64,000 nt of DNA from contig CAINED010000072.1 of the NCBI GenBank assembly GCA_903847605.1, forward strand, positions 39,056 to 103,055, written 5' to 3'. Below the pieces are notes generated by a model. It had not been told where the DNA came from, ran no database searches, and was given only the letters and a program-made list of their open reading frames with translations. This stretch comes from an uncultured Hyphomicrobiales bacterium (GTDB lineage: Bacteria > Pseudomonadota > Alphaproteobacteria > Rhizobiales > Beijerinckiaceae). Positions 8,498 through 17,189 of this stretch are shown here, piece after piece. Every line of letters begins with the position of its first letter. Position 1 is the stretch's first letter. The position numbers were made by a program, and so were the translations under genes.

Positions 8498-9820
8498 ATG
8501 CGACATCTTTCCACCCTGTTTCTGCCGTCCATTGTCCTGACGCTGATCGCGTCGTCGGCGCATGCTGCGGAGGTTCAGGTCTTGACCACGAGCGATCCAA
8601 AACTCGTCACGGCCCCGATAACGCTGCCGAACGGAAAGACCGTCAACTATTCGGTTGGACCGGGCTCGGGCGCATTTCGGCATCCGTCCGATCCGGTCGA
8701 CGTGATATGGACGGTCGGGGATCGCGGCCCAAACATGACCTGCGACGAAGCTGGCAGTCTCGGTGCGGATGTCGTCACGGCTTGCGAGAAATTGAAAAGC
8801 GGTCGCGTCTATCCGAGCCCCGGCTATACGCCGTCGATCTACAAGCTGCAGCTTGATCGCAAGGCCGGCACGTTCAGCGTGCTCGAAGTCATTCCGCTGA
8901 AGACGGCGAAGTCGGGCAAGCCGATCGCCGGCCTGCTCAACCCGCAGACGGTTTCGACCCGAGACACCGGCATGAACCTCGCTGGCGAACCGTTGCCCTA
9001 CGGTCCCGACAATCTCGACCTTGAAGGGATTGTGCGCCTTGCCGACGGCAGTTTCTGGATTTCCGAAGAGATGGGTCCGTCTCTGGCGCTTATTTCTTCC
9101 GATGGCCGCGTGCTCAAGCGATTGGTGCCGGCCAATGCGGCCGCGGACTACAAGGATGCCGAAGCCGAGATCGTACCCTCGCTGCCGGCCATACTCTCGA
9201 AGCGTCAGGGCAATCGCGGCTTCGAGTCGCTCGCGATCTCGCCGGATGAAAGATTTCTCTACGCGATCATGCAGAACCCGCTCGCCAATCCCGACGCGAA
9301 GACCTATCGCAACGCGAAGAATGCACGCCTCTTCAAGATCGAGCGCGAAAGCGGCAAGGTCGTCGGCGAATATGTCTATCAGCTCGACGACCCGCGCAGC
9401 TTCGGCGCCGATCCTTCGGACAAGCAGAACGATCCGCGCATTTCCGAACTCCTGGCGCTCGGCCCTGATCGTCTGCTCGTTCTGGAGCGCACGGAAAAGA
9501 CGACGAAACTGCACGAAGTCGCGCTCGCAGGCGCGACGGATATCCTTGGCGGCAAATGGGATGATGTGGCGACCTCGCCCTCGCTCGAGTCCGAAAACGA
9601 CGCCGGCAAGCTCGGCATCGTGCCGCTGAAGAAGGAATTGCGCTTCGACACTTTCCGCGACTTCAAACCGGCGCCGGAAAAGATCGAGGGCATGGCTCTG
9701 CTGGGCGACGGCTCGCTCGTGCTCATCAATGACAACGATTTCGGCATCCGCGGCGACGTCACGAAAATCCTGATTTTGAAGGACGTTGTGAAGGCGGACC
9801 CCGCCACCTTCCGGAAATAG
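8498..9820 (+). CDS. Exported esterase-like phytase-domain protein
   Basis: The product is 440 residues with a clear Sec signal (MRHLSTLFLPSIVLTLIASSAHA). The mature part fits the 'esterase-like activity of phytase' beta-propeller family (PF13449 type): VDVIWTVGDRGPNMTCDEAG near residue 67, then DNLDLEGIVRLADGSFWISEEMGPSLALI, SRQGNRGFESLAISPDERFLYAIMQ and KIEGMALLGDGSLVLINDNDFGI close to the end. The acidic DLEG and NDND positions probably bind Ca2+. Its likely role is periplasmic hydrolysis of an organic phosphate or ester. The PHO box 75 bases upstream is independent support for a phosphate-scavenging role. An earlier in-frame start would read through that control region, so I chose the ATG that opens the signal peptide. 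Confidence 0.85.
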   Translation: MRHLSTLFLPSIVLTLIASSAHAAEVQVLTTSDPKLVTAPITLPNGKTVNYSVGPGSGAFRHPSDPVDVIWTVGDRGPNMTCDEAGSLGADVVTACEKLKSGRVYPSPGYTPSIYKLQLDRKAGTFSVLEVIPLKTAKSGKPIAGLLNPQTVSTRDTGMNLAGEPLPYGPDNLDLEGIVRLADGSFWISEEMGPSLALISSDGRVLKRLVPANAAADYKDAEAEIVPSLPAILSKRQGNRGFESLAISPDERFLYAIMQNPLANPDAKTYRNAKNARLFKIERESGKVVGEYVYQLDDPRSFGADPSDKQNDPRISELLALGPDRLLVLERTEKTTKLHEVALAGATDILGGKWDDVATSPSLESENDAGKLGIVPLKKELRFDTFRDFKPAPEKIEGMALLGDGSLVLINDNDFGIRGDVTKILILKDVVKADPATFRK

Positions 9821-9907
9821 GCGTTCCCAAGTACGGCTCATGTGACACCTTGGCATTTTGCGCGTTTCGTCTGGCGGGATTAGTCTTCCCGTCCGGAGGA
9901 AACCAAA

Positions 9908-11044
9908 ATGAACGTCGTCACCCAGGCCGAGCGCGTGGCCATGCGCGGGCAAAATGCCCTCAACATCGGATTGTTCGGGTCGAATTGTTCGTCCGGTCGC
10001 GCTGTGACGCTGGTCGAGGAGCGCTGGACCGCCGACTGGGAGGAAATCCTCAAGCTCGCGCAGATGGCCGACAATGTAGGCATCGACTTCATGCTGCCGG
10101 TCGGCCGCTGGAAGGGTTATGGCGGCGACACCGATTATCAGGGCTCGACCTACGAGACGATCACCTGGGCCTGCGGCCTGCTGGCGCAAACCAAGCGCAT
10201 CACCTGTTTCGGCACGGTCCACGCGCCGATGTTCAATCCCCTGATCGCCTCCAAGGAGATGGTGACCGCCGATCATATCGGCCGCGGGCGCTTCGGCCTC
10301 AACATCGTCTGCGGCTGGAACGAGGGCGAGTTCGACATGTTCGGCATCGACCAGCGCGATCACGACAACCGCTATAATCATGCAGCGGAGTGGATCGAGG
10401 TCATCAAGCGCGCCTGGGGCCCGGACAACGACTGGGATTACAACGGCAGGTTTCTCAAGCACAAGGGCGTGCGCGCTAAGCCTAAACCCTATGGCGGCTC
10501 GCGCCCGATCATCATGAACGCCGGCGCGTCGCCAAACGGTCGCGCGTTTGCACTCAAGAACTGCGATGCTTTCTTCACCAATGCCGATCGCTTCTCGATG
10601 GAGGAGACAGCCAAAAAGGTAAAGTGGGTGAAGGAAGAGGCGCGCGGCTATGGGCGCGAGATCGACGTCTACACAGTCGGTGTCGTCACCTGCCGTCCGA
10701 CGACGAAAGAGGCGCAGGATTATTACCACTACGCCGGCACCGAGCGCGTCGACTGGACCGCCGTGCGCGACATTCTCGCGCTCAAGGATATTTCAGTGGA
10801 GACGGTGGGCGCGGAAGAATACGAGCGGCAGCGCAAGGCCTATGCGAACGGCATGGGCGGATTGCCGATCGTAGGCGATCCCGATCATGTCGCCAAAACC
10901 CTGGCCGATCTTAGCAAGGCGGGCCTGCGGGGCATCGGCATTTCCATGGTGAACTATCTGCGCGAATTGCCGTATTTCGCACAGGAAGTCTTGCCGCGTC
11001 TGGAGCGCATGGGTGTACGTGCGCCGGTACAGGAGATGGTGTGA
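9908..11044 (+). CDS. LLM-class flavin-dependent oxidoreductase (RutA/dimethylsulfone monooxygenase-like)
   Basis: This is a 378-residue luciferase-like TIM barrel. Visible family features are LNIGLFGSNCSSG at the first strand, DFMLPVGRWKGYGGDTDYQG, MVTADHIGRGRFGLNIVCGWNEGEF (the FMN-phosphate and core motif) and RPIIMNAGASPNGRAFA. It should use FMNH2 from a partner reductase and O2 to oxygenate a C-S, C-N or heterocyclic substrate. No flavin reductase is next to it. The ATG follows CCGGAGGAAACC. It faces another LLM gene (11218-12294) across a repeat, and resembles the enzyme at 57014-58123 more closely. The exact substrate is unknown. Confidence 0.9.
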   Translation: MNVVTQAERVAMRGQNALNIGLFGSNCSSGRAVTLVEERWTADWEEILKLAQMADNVGIDFMLPVGRWKGYGGDTDYQGSTYETITWACGLLAQTKRITCFGTVHAPMFNPLIASKEMVTADHIGRGRFGLNIVCGWNEGEFDMFGIDQRDHDNRYNHAAEWIEVIKRAWGPDNDWDYNGRFLKHKGVRAKPKPYGGSRPIIMNAGASPNGRAFALKNCDAFFTNADRFSMEETAKKVKWVKEEARGYGREIDVYTVGVVTCRPTTKEAQDYYHYAGTERVDWTAVRDILALKDISVETVGAEEYERQRKAYANGMGGLPIVGDPDHVAKTLADLSKAGLRGIGISMVNYLRELPYFAQEVLPRLERMGVRAPVQEMV

Positions 11045-11057
11045 AGTAGCCGCTCGT

Positions 11058-11207
11058 CCTTCTCCCCGCTTGCGGGGAGAAGGTGGCGCGAAGCGCCGGA
11101 TGAGGGACAGCGTAAAAATTGGCCATATAATAAAGTAATTGAGCGCGAGGTGGCGTAGCCCCTCATCCGCCCTTCGGGCACCTTTTCCCCATTTCATGGG
11201 GAGAAGG
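11058..11207. repeat. Pair of inverted RIME/REP-type palindromes
   Basis: The left unit has a perfect 12-base inverted repeat, CCTTCTCCCCGC (11058-11069) with GCGGGGAGAAGG (11072-11083), followed by GGCGC-GAA-GCGCC and GGATGAGGG. The right unit (about 11160-11207) is the same design in reverse orientation: CCTCATCCGCCC, a GCCC-TTC-GGGC hairpin and a long CCTTTTCCCCAT/ATGGGGAGAAGG hairpin. The pair separates two convergent genes. Such mosaics are widespread in rhizobial intergenic DNA. Confidence 0.8.
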
Positions 11208-11217
11208 ATGTTCCACC

Positions 11218-12294
11218 TCACTCCGCGGCCACGGGCTGCTTCTGGAACGCCGGCGCGATGTCCTGCATGAACTGATGCATCTGTTCGCGCACGAAGGCGT
11301 CGGGCTTGTTGCCGAAGTTGAAGTAGAGAATGACTTCGTCGATGCCGACATTTTCGACGCGCTTCAGCGTATCGATGATTTGTTGCGGCGACCCGAACAG
11401 GATCGAATTGTCGTCGAACTGATCGCCCGAGGGATCGTTCAGCTTCTCGCCGATCTTCTTGAAATATTCCATAGTCGGCGGGAGGGGCCCCGAGCCGCCC
11501 TGGCTCATCTTCTTGCGCAGGCCTGCCATCGAAATGTAATTGACCATGCGCGCCTTGGCTTCCTGCATGTCCGCATGGCCGCCGCCGATATGGATGAAAT
11601 AACTCGACTTCACCTTGCGCACCGGCGCTTTCTTTTGCTCGCAGATCTCGCGATAGGCGTTCACGGCGTTGCCGAGACTGCCGAAGAGAATGGTCGAGGC
11701 GAAGGGCGCGAGCAGGAGGTTCCAGTCGAAGCGGGTCGCAAGCTCCATCGAGAATTTCGAGAACGACGCCATGTAGGGACGGAAGGGCTTTTGCAGCGGG
11801 CGCGGAAACACTTCGATGTCATGCGCCTGATAAAACTTGCCATCGAACGAAAAAGGACCGGTTTCAGTCCAGCACTTCTGCAGGAATTCGAGTCCTTCCG
11901 TGAACTGTTCGGCGGATTGCTGGAAGTCTGCGTTGAAGGGCGTGAATTCGTGACTGTCGTAACCCCGGCCCGCTGCGAAATCGACACGCCCGCCGGAGAG
12001 CTGATCGAGCGTCGCCCATTCGGCGGCGACGTGGATGGGGTGATGGATCGGCAGCACGACGACGGCGGGCGCGAGGCGGATCTTCTTCGTCACCGAGGCG
12101 ACGTGGCTGAGGACGACGAGAGGTGCGGAAACGCAGCCGCGGCGGTTGAAGTGATGTTCGCCGATCCATGCGGAGTGGAGGCCAAGCTTTTCGGCCAGCA
12201 CTGCCTGGTCGCGGATTTCGTGCAGGAATTGCTCGGGGCTGCGGGGATTGTCCGGGTAGCGATTATCGCTGAGCGTGAAATAGCCGAATTCCAT
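11218..12294 (-). CDS. LLM-class flavin-dependent oxidoreductase (luciferase-like)
   Basis: The product is 358 residues. It opens with MEFGYFTLSDNRY, has LGLHSAWIGEHHFNRRGC near residues 38-55 (the His-bearing loop of bacterial luciferase relatives), then the core LDQLSGGRVDFAAGRGYDSHEF, and near the end LFGSPQQIIDTLKRVENVGIDEVILYFNFG. It is a different LLM subgroup from the gene at 9908. It should use reduced FMN and O2. It is divergent from the IclR gene with 161 bases between, which contain a palindrome that could be the IclR operator, so the enzyme may be the regulator's target. An AG-rich site (GGGGAGAGG on the minus strand) precedes the ATG. Confidence 0.9.
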   Translation of the reverse strand: MEFGYFTLSDNRYPDNPRSPEQFLHEIRDQAVLAEKLGLHSAWIGEHHFNRRGCVSAPLVVLSHVASVTKKIRLAPAVVVLPIHHPIHVAAEWATLDQLSGGRVDFAAGRGYDSHEFTPFNADFQQSAEQFTEGLEFLQKCWTETGPFSFDGKFYQAHDIEVFPRPLQKPFRPYMASFSKFSMELATRFDWNLLLAPFASTILFGSLGNAVNAYREICEQKKAPVRKVKSSYFIHIGGGHADMQEAKARMVNYISMAGLRKKMSQGGSGPLPPTMEYFKKIGEKLNDPSGDQFDDNSILFGSPQQIIDTLKRVENVGIDEVILYFNFGNKPDAFVREQMHQFMQDIAPAFQKQPVAAE

Positions 12295-12382
12295 GAGCCT
12301 CTCCCCTCGAAGTTTGGGCGCACGAACCCGCGCCGCTTTCCATGATGATTACACCCGTTCGCGGCATCCGTGTCAAACGTAA

Positions 12383-12399
12383 ATGGACACGATGTCCAT
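12383..12399. promoter_or_regulatory. Candidate IclR operator palindrome
   Basis: ATGGACA (12383-12389) and TGTCCAT (12393-12399) form a perfect 7-base inverted repeat with a 3-base centre. A degenerate copy (ATGGACGTGTCGAT) begins at 12403. It lies between the divergent LLM oxidoreductase and IclR genes, 57 bases before the IclR ATG. Confidence 0.5.
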
Positions 12400-12455
12400 C
12401 TGATGGACGTGTCGATCTTGATCGGCTAGACTGGACGGACTCAGCGGGGAAAGTC

Positions 12456-13241
12456 ATGGAGAGGGTCACAGAGCGAGATGGGGGCGGCGTTCGCGCTGTG
12501 GATCGCGCCATTGCGATCCTGCAGGCTTTCAGCGCCGCCAAACCCGCGATGAGCGTGATCGATCTGCAGCGAGCGACGGGCCTCAGCCGCCCGACGCTCT
12601 ACCGCCTTTTGGAAACGCTGGCGGCGCATGGCTTTGTGCGCTCACATGGAACGCCGCAACGCTTCTCTCTCGACTACGCCGCTGGGCAGCTCGCGCAAAG
12701 CTGGCATGCGGGATTGAATCCCGTTGGCGCCGCGCGTCCGGTCATCGAACGCCTGCACGAGCAGACGCAAGAGACGGTTTCACTCGCAATGCTTCAGGGC
12801 CATCAGCATCTCTATGTCATCGAGTTGACGAGTCCGCATGCGCTGTCCATGTCGCGCGGCATCGGCCCGAAGGAACATCTCACGCGCGGCGCGAGCGGCA
12901 AGGCAATCCTTGCTTTCATGGCAGAGAAAGAGGCACAGGCTGTCCTGGAGTCAGCACCTGAAGGAAGCGACCTCAAGGCGCTCGCGCGCGATCTCGCGGA
13001 GATCCGCAAGCAGGGCTATGCCGTGGCGCGCGGCGAGGTCATACCCGGCGTTGTCGCTGTCGCTGCGCCCTATTTCGACAGGGCAAATGCAGTTGTGGGT
13101 GCGGTCGTCATCTTCGGTCCGGAGATCAGATTGCCGCCCGCCCGCGTAGAGGCGGTGACGCAACTCGCGTGCTTTAGCGCGCGAGAAATATCGGGGGCGC
13201 TGGGTCACGCGCTTTCGCGGGGGAAAGCGAATAGTGCGTAA
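12456..13241 (+). CDS. IclR-family transcriptional regulator
   Basis: The product is 261 residues, the usual IclR size. The N-terminal winged helix is plain: AVDRAIAILQAFSAAKPAMSV, then the recognition region RATGLSRPTLYRLLETLAAHGFV (about residues 41-63). The C-terminal effector domain includes VSLAMLQGHQHLYVIELTSP, LTRGASGKAILAFM and GVVAVAAPYFDRANAVVGAVVIFGP. I chose the ATG at 12456 because of the GGGGAAAG site before it; the upstream ATG at 12342 would add a poorly conserved basic tail. It probably senses an aromatic or small carboxylate ligand and controls the divergent LLM oxidoreductase, itself, or both. Confidence 0.9.
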   Translation: MERVTERDGGGVRAVDRAIAILQAFSAAKPAMSVIDLQRATGLSRPTLYRLLETLAAHGFVRSHGTPQRFSLDYAAGQLAQSWHAGLNPVGAARPVIERLHEQTQETVSLAMLQGHQHLYVIELTSPHALSMSRGIGPKEHLTRGASGKAILAFMAEKEAQAVLESAPEGSDLKALARDLAEIRKQGYAVARGEVIPGVVAVAAPYFDRANAVVGAVVIFGPEIRLPPARVEAVTQLACFSAREISGALGHALSRGKANSA

Positions 13242-13320
13242 CGATTGGCGAAAAGGCGATCGAACTTAAAGCAGGAGTAGGGTATGCCATCCCTCGGGCT
13301 TCAGCCGACAGTTGGTACTC

Positions 13321-13341
13321 CCAATTCGCCACTCGCCTTCA
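13321..13341. repeat. Copy of the ATTCGCCACTCGC intergenic repeat
   Basis: AATTCGCCACTCGC here recurs in the intergenic unit at 40481-40555. It lies directly before the stop codon of the DctM gene. Confidence 0.45.
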
Positions 13342-15090
13342 CCCCCCGCCATATAGATATTGCGGCAACCACAGCGTCAGCGGCGGCCAGATGTACATCA
13401 GCACCATGCAGAGAATGACGATCAGCATGTAGGGCATCATGCCAGCAAAGATCTGGTTGATCGTCACATGCGAGGGCGCGACGCCTTTGAGATAGAAGGC
13501 GGACATGGCGACCGGCGGCGACAGGAAGGCCGCCTGCAGGTTCACGAAGACAAGCACGCCCCAAAGAATGGGATCGATGGCGAAGTGCTTCAGGAGCGGC
13601 AGGAAGATCGGCACGAAGATGACGATGATCTCGGTCCATTCGAGCGGCCAGCCCAGCACGAATATGATCGCCTGGCTGAGCATCATGAACTGGATCGGCG
13701 ACAGGTTCATCGAGAGAACCCATTTTTCGATCAGAGCCTGACCGCCCAGAAGCGCGAACACCGCAGAAAAAATCGCCGAGCCCACAAAGAGCCAGCACAC
13801 CATCGCCGTTGTCTTCGCCGTGAGGAAAACGGCTTCCTTGGTCCTCTGCCAGTTCAGCGAGCGCGCCTGCAGCGCAAGCAGGAAGGCGCCGGCCGCGCCG
13901 ACGGCTGCGGATTCCGTCGCCGTCGTGATGCCGAAGAGAATGACGGCGAGAACGACGACGGTGAGAATGCCGAGCGGTGCGATCGATGTCGTCAACAGCT
14001 TGATGACTTCGAGCTTTTCCGCCTTCATCCGCCAATAGTAACGCGCCATCAGCAGCGCGAAGACGATGCAGATGCCGAAGAACCAGTAATAGAAGGCTTC
14101 CGGCGGACCCGCTTCCGCGCCGGTTGCCGGGCCGGTCGCGACTTCCGGCGTACCCAGTTGCTCGACTCCACTGACCTCGACTTCCGCCTTCTTTTGCTGA
14201 TGAATGACGACGTACCAGTAAACCAGCCAGAGGCTGCCGAAGACGATGGCCGCCGGCACGAGCGAATAAAGGAAATTCGAGAACAGGAACCCATAGGTGA
14301 CGGGCTTGCCATCCGCTTTGATTGCGCGCGCCTTGCCGGGCGAAGCCAGCGCCTTCAGAAGGCCTGCGAACATGTTTTGCGAATAGCTTTTGCCGAACTC
14401 GCCCATCCATGCGGGCACAGGCACCTTGCGCTCTTCTTCGGGAAGTTTCGGCGCAATCTTCGGATTCAGTATCGCCCAGCCGATGATATAGGCGAGATAG
14501 AGCAGCGACAGGAAAAAGCCCGGAAACATCGCGGCGGCATAGAGTTTTACGACCGACTGGCCAGCGACCGCCGCATAGACGATGATCATGACCGAGGGTG
14601 GAATGAGAATGCCGAGCGTGCCACCGGCTGTGATGACCCCGGCGGCAAGCTTCACGTCATAGCCCGCGCGCAACATCGGATTGAAGGCGATGACGCCCAT
14701 CAGAACGACGACCGCGCCGACGAGACCGCTCGCTATGCCCCAGAATGTGCAGACGATCAGCGAAGCGACGGCGAGCGCTGCGGGCACGTTACGGAAAGCA
14801 AGCTGGATCGAGTAGAACATCTTGTCGACCAGCGCGCCGCGCTCCATCACATATCCCATCAACACGAATAACGGGATGGATATGAGCACGTCGTTGGTCA
14901 TTGCCCCGTAGGTTCGCTGCACCATCAGGTCGAAGACACGGTTCTCCCATACAGGCTGGCCGGGAATGTAAAAGGCGATGTAACCGAAGAAGATGCCGAG
15001 CCCCATCAGCGTGAAGGCAGTCGGGAAGCCGAGCATGATCACGGCGACGATCAGGCCGAGCATCAAGAGGCCGAGTGCGGGATCGCTCAT
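13339..15090 (-). CDS. dctM: TRAP transporter large permease (DctM) with an internal insertion
   Basis: The product is 583 residues; DctM proteins usually have about 425-450. The N-terminal half has the family helices and the motif NDVLISIPLFVLMGYVMERGAL, then TAGGTLGILIPPSVMIIVYA (about 154-173). The C-terminal half has TTATESAAVGAAGAFLLAL, LGWPLEWTEIIVIFVPIFLPLL and LSPPVAMSAFYLKG. Between about residues 210 and 365 lies an extra block with a charged/Ala-Pro linker and two added hydrophobic segments (about 272-295 and 333-351), which explains the length. It drives Na+- or H+-coupled uptake of an organic acid delivered by the DctP protein. Its start overlaps the end of the DctQ gene by 4 bases, and the three genes form one operon. 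Confidence 0.9.
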   Translation of the reverse strand: MSDPALGLLMLGLIVAVIMLGFPTAFTLMGLGIFFGYIAFYIPGQPVWENRVFDLMVQRTYGAMTNDVLISIPLFVLMGYVMERGALVDKMFYSIQLAFRNVPAALAVASLIVCTFWGIASGLVGAVVVLMGVIAFNPMLRAGYDVKLAAGVITAGGTLGILIPPSVMIIVYAAVAGQSVVKLYAAAMFPGFFLSLLYLAYIIGWAILNPKIAPKLPEEERKVPVPAWMGEFGKSYSQNMFAGLLKALASPGKARAIKADGKPVTYGFLFSNFLYSLVPAAIVFGSLWLVYWYVVIHQQKKAEVEVSGVEQLGTPEVATGPATGAEAGPPEAFYYWFFGICIVFALLMARYYWRMKAEKLEVIKLLTTSIAPLGILTVVVLAVILFGITTATESAAVGAAGAFLLALQARSLNWQRTKEAVFLTAKTTAMVCWLFVGSAIFSAVFALLGGQALIEKWVLSMNLSPIQFMMLSQAIIFVLGWPLEWTEIIVIFVPIFLPLLKHFAIDPILWGVLVFVNLQAAFLSPPVAMSAFYLKGVAPSHVTINQIFAGMMPYMLIVILCMVLMYIWPPLTLWLPQYLYGGG

Positions 15091-15755
15091 ACCTTATCTC
15101 CGCTACCCATGCCGCGTTGGCGCGCTGCCTCTTCAATGGCGGCGGCTTTTTCGATGGCGAGCTTGCGCGTGGCGTCGTCGACGTGCTCGCTTTGTGCAAG
15201 CTGCTGCTCGACGACATCGATTTCCGAAACGTCCTTGAGCCGCGCCGGCCATGCACCCGTCTTCAGGCAGACGATACAGCGCACGATCTCGGCAATGCCC
15301 TGAAAGAGGACGAGGGCGCCCGCGATCGGGATCACGGTCTTGAAATGATAGACGGGCGGGCCGTCGGCGGTGACGTTGGAATGTTCGCCGATGCGCCATG
15401 ATTGTGCGGCGTAATCGTAGCCGGCCCAGATCAACGCCAGAATTCCCGGCAGGAAGAAGACGAAATAGAGCACGAGATCGAGTGAAGCCTGCGTGCGTGG
15501 TTTCATCGAGGAATACAGAAAGTCGCCGCGCACATGGGCGTTCTGCGCCAGCGCATAGGCACCGCACAGCATAAAGAGAGAACCGTAGAACATGTTGCTC
15601 GCGTCGAATATCCACGCCGTCGGCATGTTCAGGATGTAGCGCTTGAAGACTTCGGCGCAGACGAGAAGCATCAGACCGATGATCAGCCAGGCGGCGGCCT
15701 TGCCGACCCATGTGCTGACGTCATCGACGAAGTGAAGAAACCGCTGGACTGTCAT
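15087..15755 (-). CDS. dctQ: TRAP transporter small permease (DctQ)
   Basis: From the ATG at 15755 the product is 222 residues with four predicted membrane helices: AAAWLIIGLMLLVCAEVFKRY, the WIFDASNMFYGSLFMLCGAYAL region, LVLYFVFFLPGILALIWAG and IPIAGALVLFQGIAEIVRCIV. A long charged C-terminal tail rich in Glu/Ala follows the last helix. The arginine-containing EVFKRYILN after helix 1 is typical of DctQ. An upstream ATG at 15806 would add 17 residues (MRGAIVSAPPT...) without conservation, and neither start has a strong ribosome site, so the start is uncertain. It bridges the DctP receptor and the DctM permease encoded on each side. Confidence 0.85.
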   Translation of the reverse strand: MTVQRFLHFVDDVSTWVGKAAAWLIIGLMLLVCAEVFKRYILNMPTAWIFDASNMFYGSLFMLCGAYALAQNAHVRGDFLYSSMKPRTQASLDLVLYFVFFLPGILALIWAGYDYAAQSWRIGEHSNVTADGPPVYHFKTVIPIAGALVLFQGIAEIVRCIVCLKTGAWPARLKDVSEIDVVEQQLAQSEHVDDATRKLAIEKAAAIEEAARQRGMGSGDKV

Positions 15756-15868
15756 GTCCGGATGTCCGGTGTGAGTTGGCGGCGCGCTGACGATGGCGCC
15801 TCGCATGCCGCGAAAGACAACGCCATCCGGCTCCTGCGAACCGGATGGCGCTTCAAGATGCTCCGGTC

Positions 15869-16999
15869 TCAGCCCTTGGAGAGCGAGCCCTTCGGACCGA
15901 AATAGTGATCGAAGGCCATGCGGCGGTTGACCACCGTATCCTGCTCCCAGCGCGTGGCGCGGCGGGCGAAGGCGATCTGCGATTCCATGATCTCCTTGAA
16001 GAGCGGATTCTCCGCCGCCTTCTTGGCCACGACAGTATCGTAGATTTCAAGCTGGCGCTTCAGGATGGTGTCCGGCGTCTTGTAGAAGCGGACCTTGTCC
16101 TTGGTCTGCATCTCGATGTAGTCCGTCGAATACCGGTCGATAGCCTTTTGCGACATGTCCGCGCTCGCGGCGTCGACGGCGTTTTCGATGATGGCTTTCA
16201 TCTTTGCCGGCAGCGCGTTGAACTTGTCCTTGTTGAACATGATCTCGAACTGCTCGGCGTTCTGATGATAGCTCTGCAGCATGCAGACCTTCGACACGTC
16301 CGGGAAGCCGAGAACGCGGTCCGAAGAGGCGTTGTTGAATTCCGCCGCGTCGAGCAGGCCACGATCCATCGCCGCAACGATTTCGCCGCCGGGCAGCGCG
16401 TTGACGGCAAGACCCATGCCCTGGAACACGTCGATGGAAATGCCGACCGTGCGGTACTTGAGGCCCTTCATGTCCTCGGCGCGCGTGACCGGTTTCTTGA
16501 ACCAGCCCAGCGGCTGCGTTGGCATCGGGCCGTAGGGGAAGGACACGACGTTCGCGCCGATCGAGGCGTAGAGTTTTTCGAGCAGCTGCTTGCCGCCGCC
16601 GTATTTGTGCCAGGCGAGCAGCATGTTGGCGTCCATGGCGTAACCGGGGCCCGAGCCCCAGAGCGCCAAAGCGGTCTGCTTGCCGTAATGATAGACGAGC
16701 ACGCCATGGCCGCCGTCGAGCGTACCCTTGGTGACGGCGTCGAGAAGCTGGAAGGCCGGCACGACCGCGCCCGCCGGCAGCACTTCGATGCGCAATTCGC
16801 CGCCGGTCATGTCGTTGACCTTCTTGGCGAAGTCGAGCGCGTATTCGTGGAAAATGTCCTTCGACGGCCAGGTGCTCTGCCAGCGCATGTTGGTGACAGT
16901 CTGGCCTTTCACGACCGCGGGAGCCGCGACCATGCCAGCCCCTGCCAGTGCCGCGCCTTTCAGAAAACGGCGGCGATCGGTCTGCTTGTTGTCCGACAT
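15869..16999 (-). CDS. dctP: TRAP transporter substrate-binding protein (DctP)
   Basis: The product is 376 residues. The N-terminus MSDNKQTDRRRFLKGAALAG is a canonical Tat signal (RRRFLK). The mature receptor shows MRWQSTWPSKDIFHEYALDFAKKV, ELRIEVLPAGAVVPAFQLLDAV, the YRTVGISIDVFQGMG segment containing the carboxylate-binding arginine region, and LPGGEIVAAMDRGLLDAAEFNN, all usual for DctP. This length and the aligned features suit the subgroup that binds alpha-keto or hydroxy acids as dimers. It is the first gene of the dctPQM operon. 112 bases separate it from dctQ, enough for extra expression of the receptor. The ligand is not determinable. Confidence 0.9.
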   Translation of the reverse strand: MSDNKQTDRRRFLKGAALAGAGMVAAPAVVKGQTVTNMRWQSTWPSKDIFHEYALDFAKKVNDMTGGELRIEVLPAGAVVPAFQLLDAVTKGTLDGGHGVLVYHYGKQTALALWGSGPGYAMDANMLLAWHKYGGGKQLLEKLYASIGANVVSFPYGPMPTQPLGWFKKPVTRAEDMKGLKYRTVGISIDVFQGMGLAVNALPGGEIVAAMDRGLLDAAEFNNASSDRVLGFPDVSKVCMLQSYHQNAEQFEIMFNKDKFNALPAKMKAIIENAVDAASADMSQKAIDRYSTDYIEMQTKDKVRFYKTPDTILKRQLEIYDTVVAKKAAENPLFKEIMESQIAFARRATRWEQDTVVNRRMAFDHYFGPKGSLSKG

Positions 17000-17142
17000 A
17001 AAATTCTCCCTCCAAACGGCTGCCTCAAACAGCCAGGCGCTCGCGCGGAGCCCTAGGGAGGGACTATAATGGGGCGGAAGAGACCCGCAATGCGGGTGTC
17101 GACCGATCCCAACGATTTGAACGCCAACTATACGAAAGTATG

Positions 17143-17163
17143 AAGGCCGGCGAAGCCGGCCTT
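17143..17163 (-). terminator. Perfect hairpin, probable terminator
   Basis: AAGGCCGGC (17143-17151) and GCCGGCCTT (17155-17163) form a 9-base perfect stem with a 3-base loop, 27 bases after the stop of the minus-strand gene 17190-17666. No good U tract follows on either strand. Confidence 0.55.
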
Positions 17164-17189
17164 GCTGGATAAATCAAGTTTTAGAAGTC

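Noticed and set aside
11058..11207. CRISPR-like repeats
   Set aside because: Only two inverted palindromic units without spacers; these fit rhizobial intergenic mosaics.
13360..14871. 503-residue plus-strand frame opposite dctM
   Set aside because: Arg/His/Asp-rich shadow of a membrane-protein gene; no family features.
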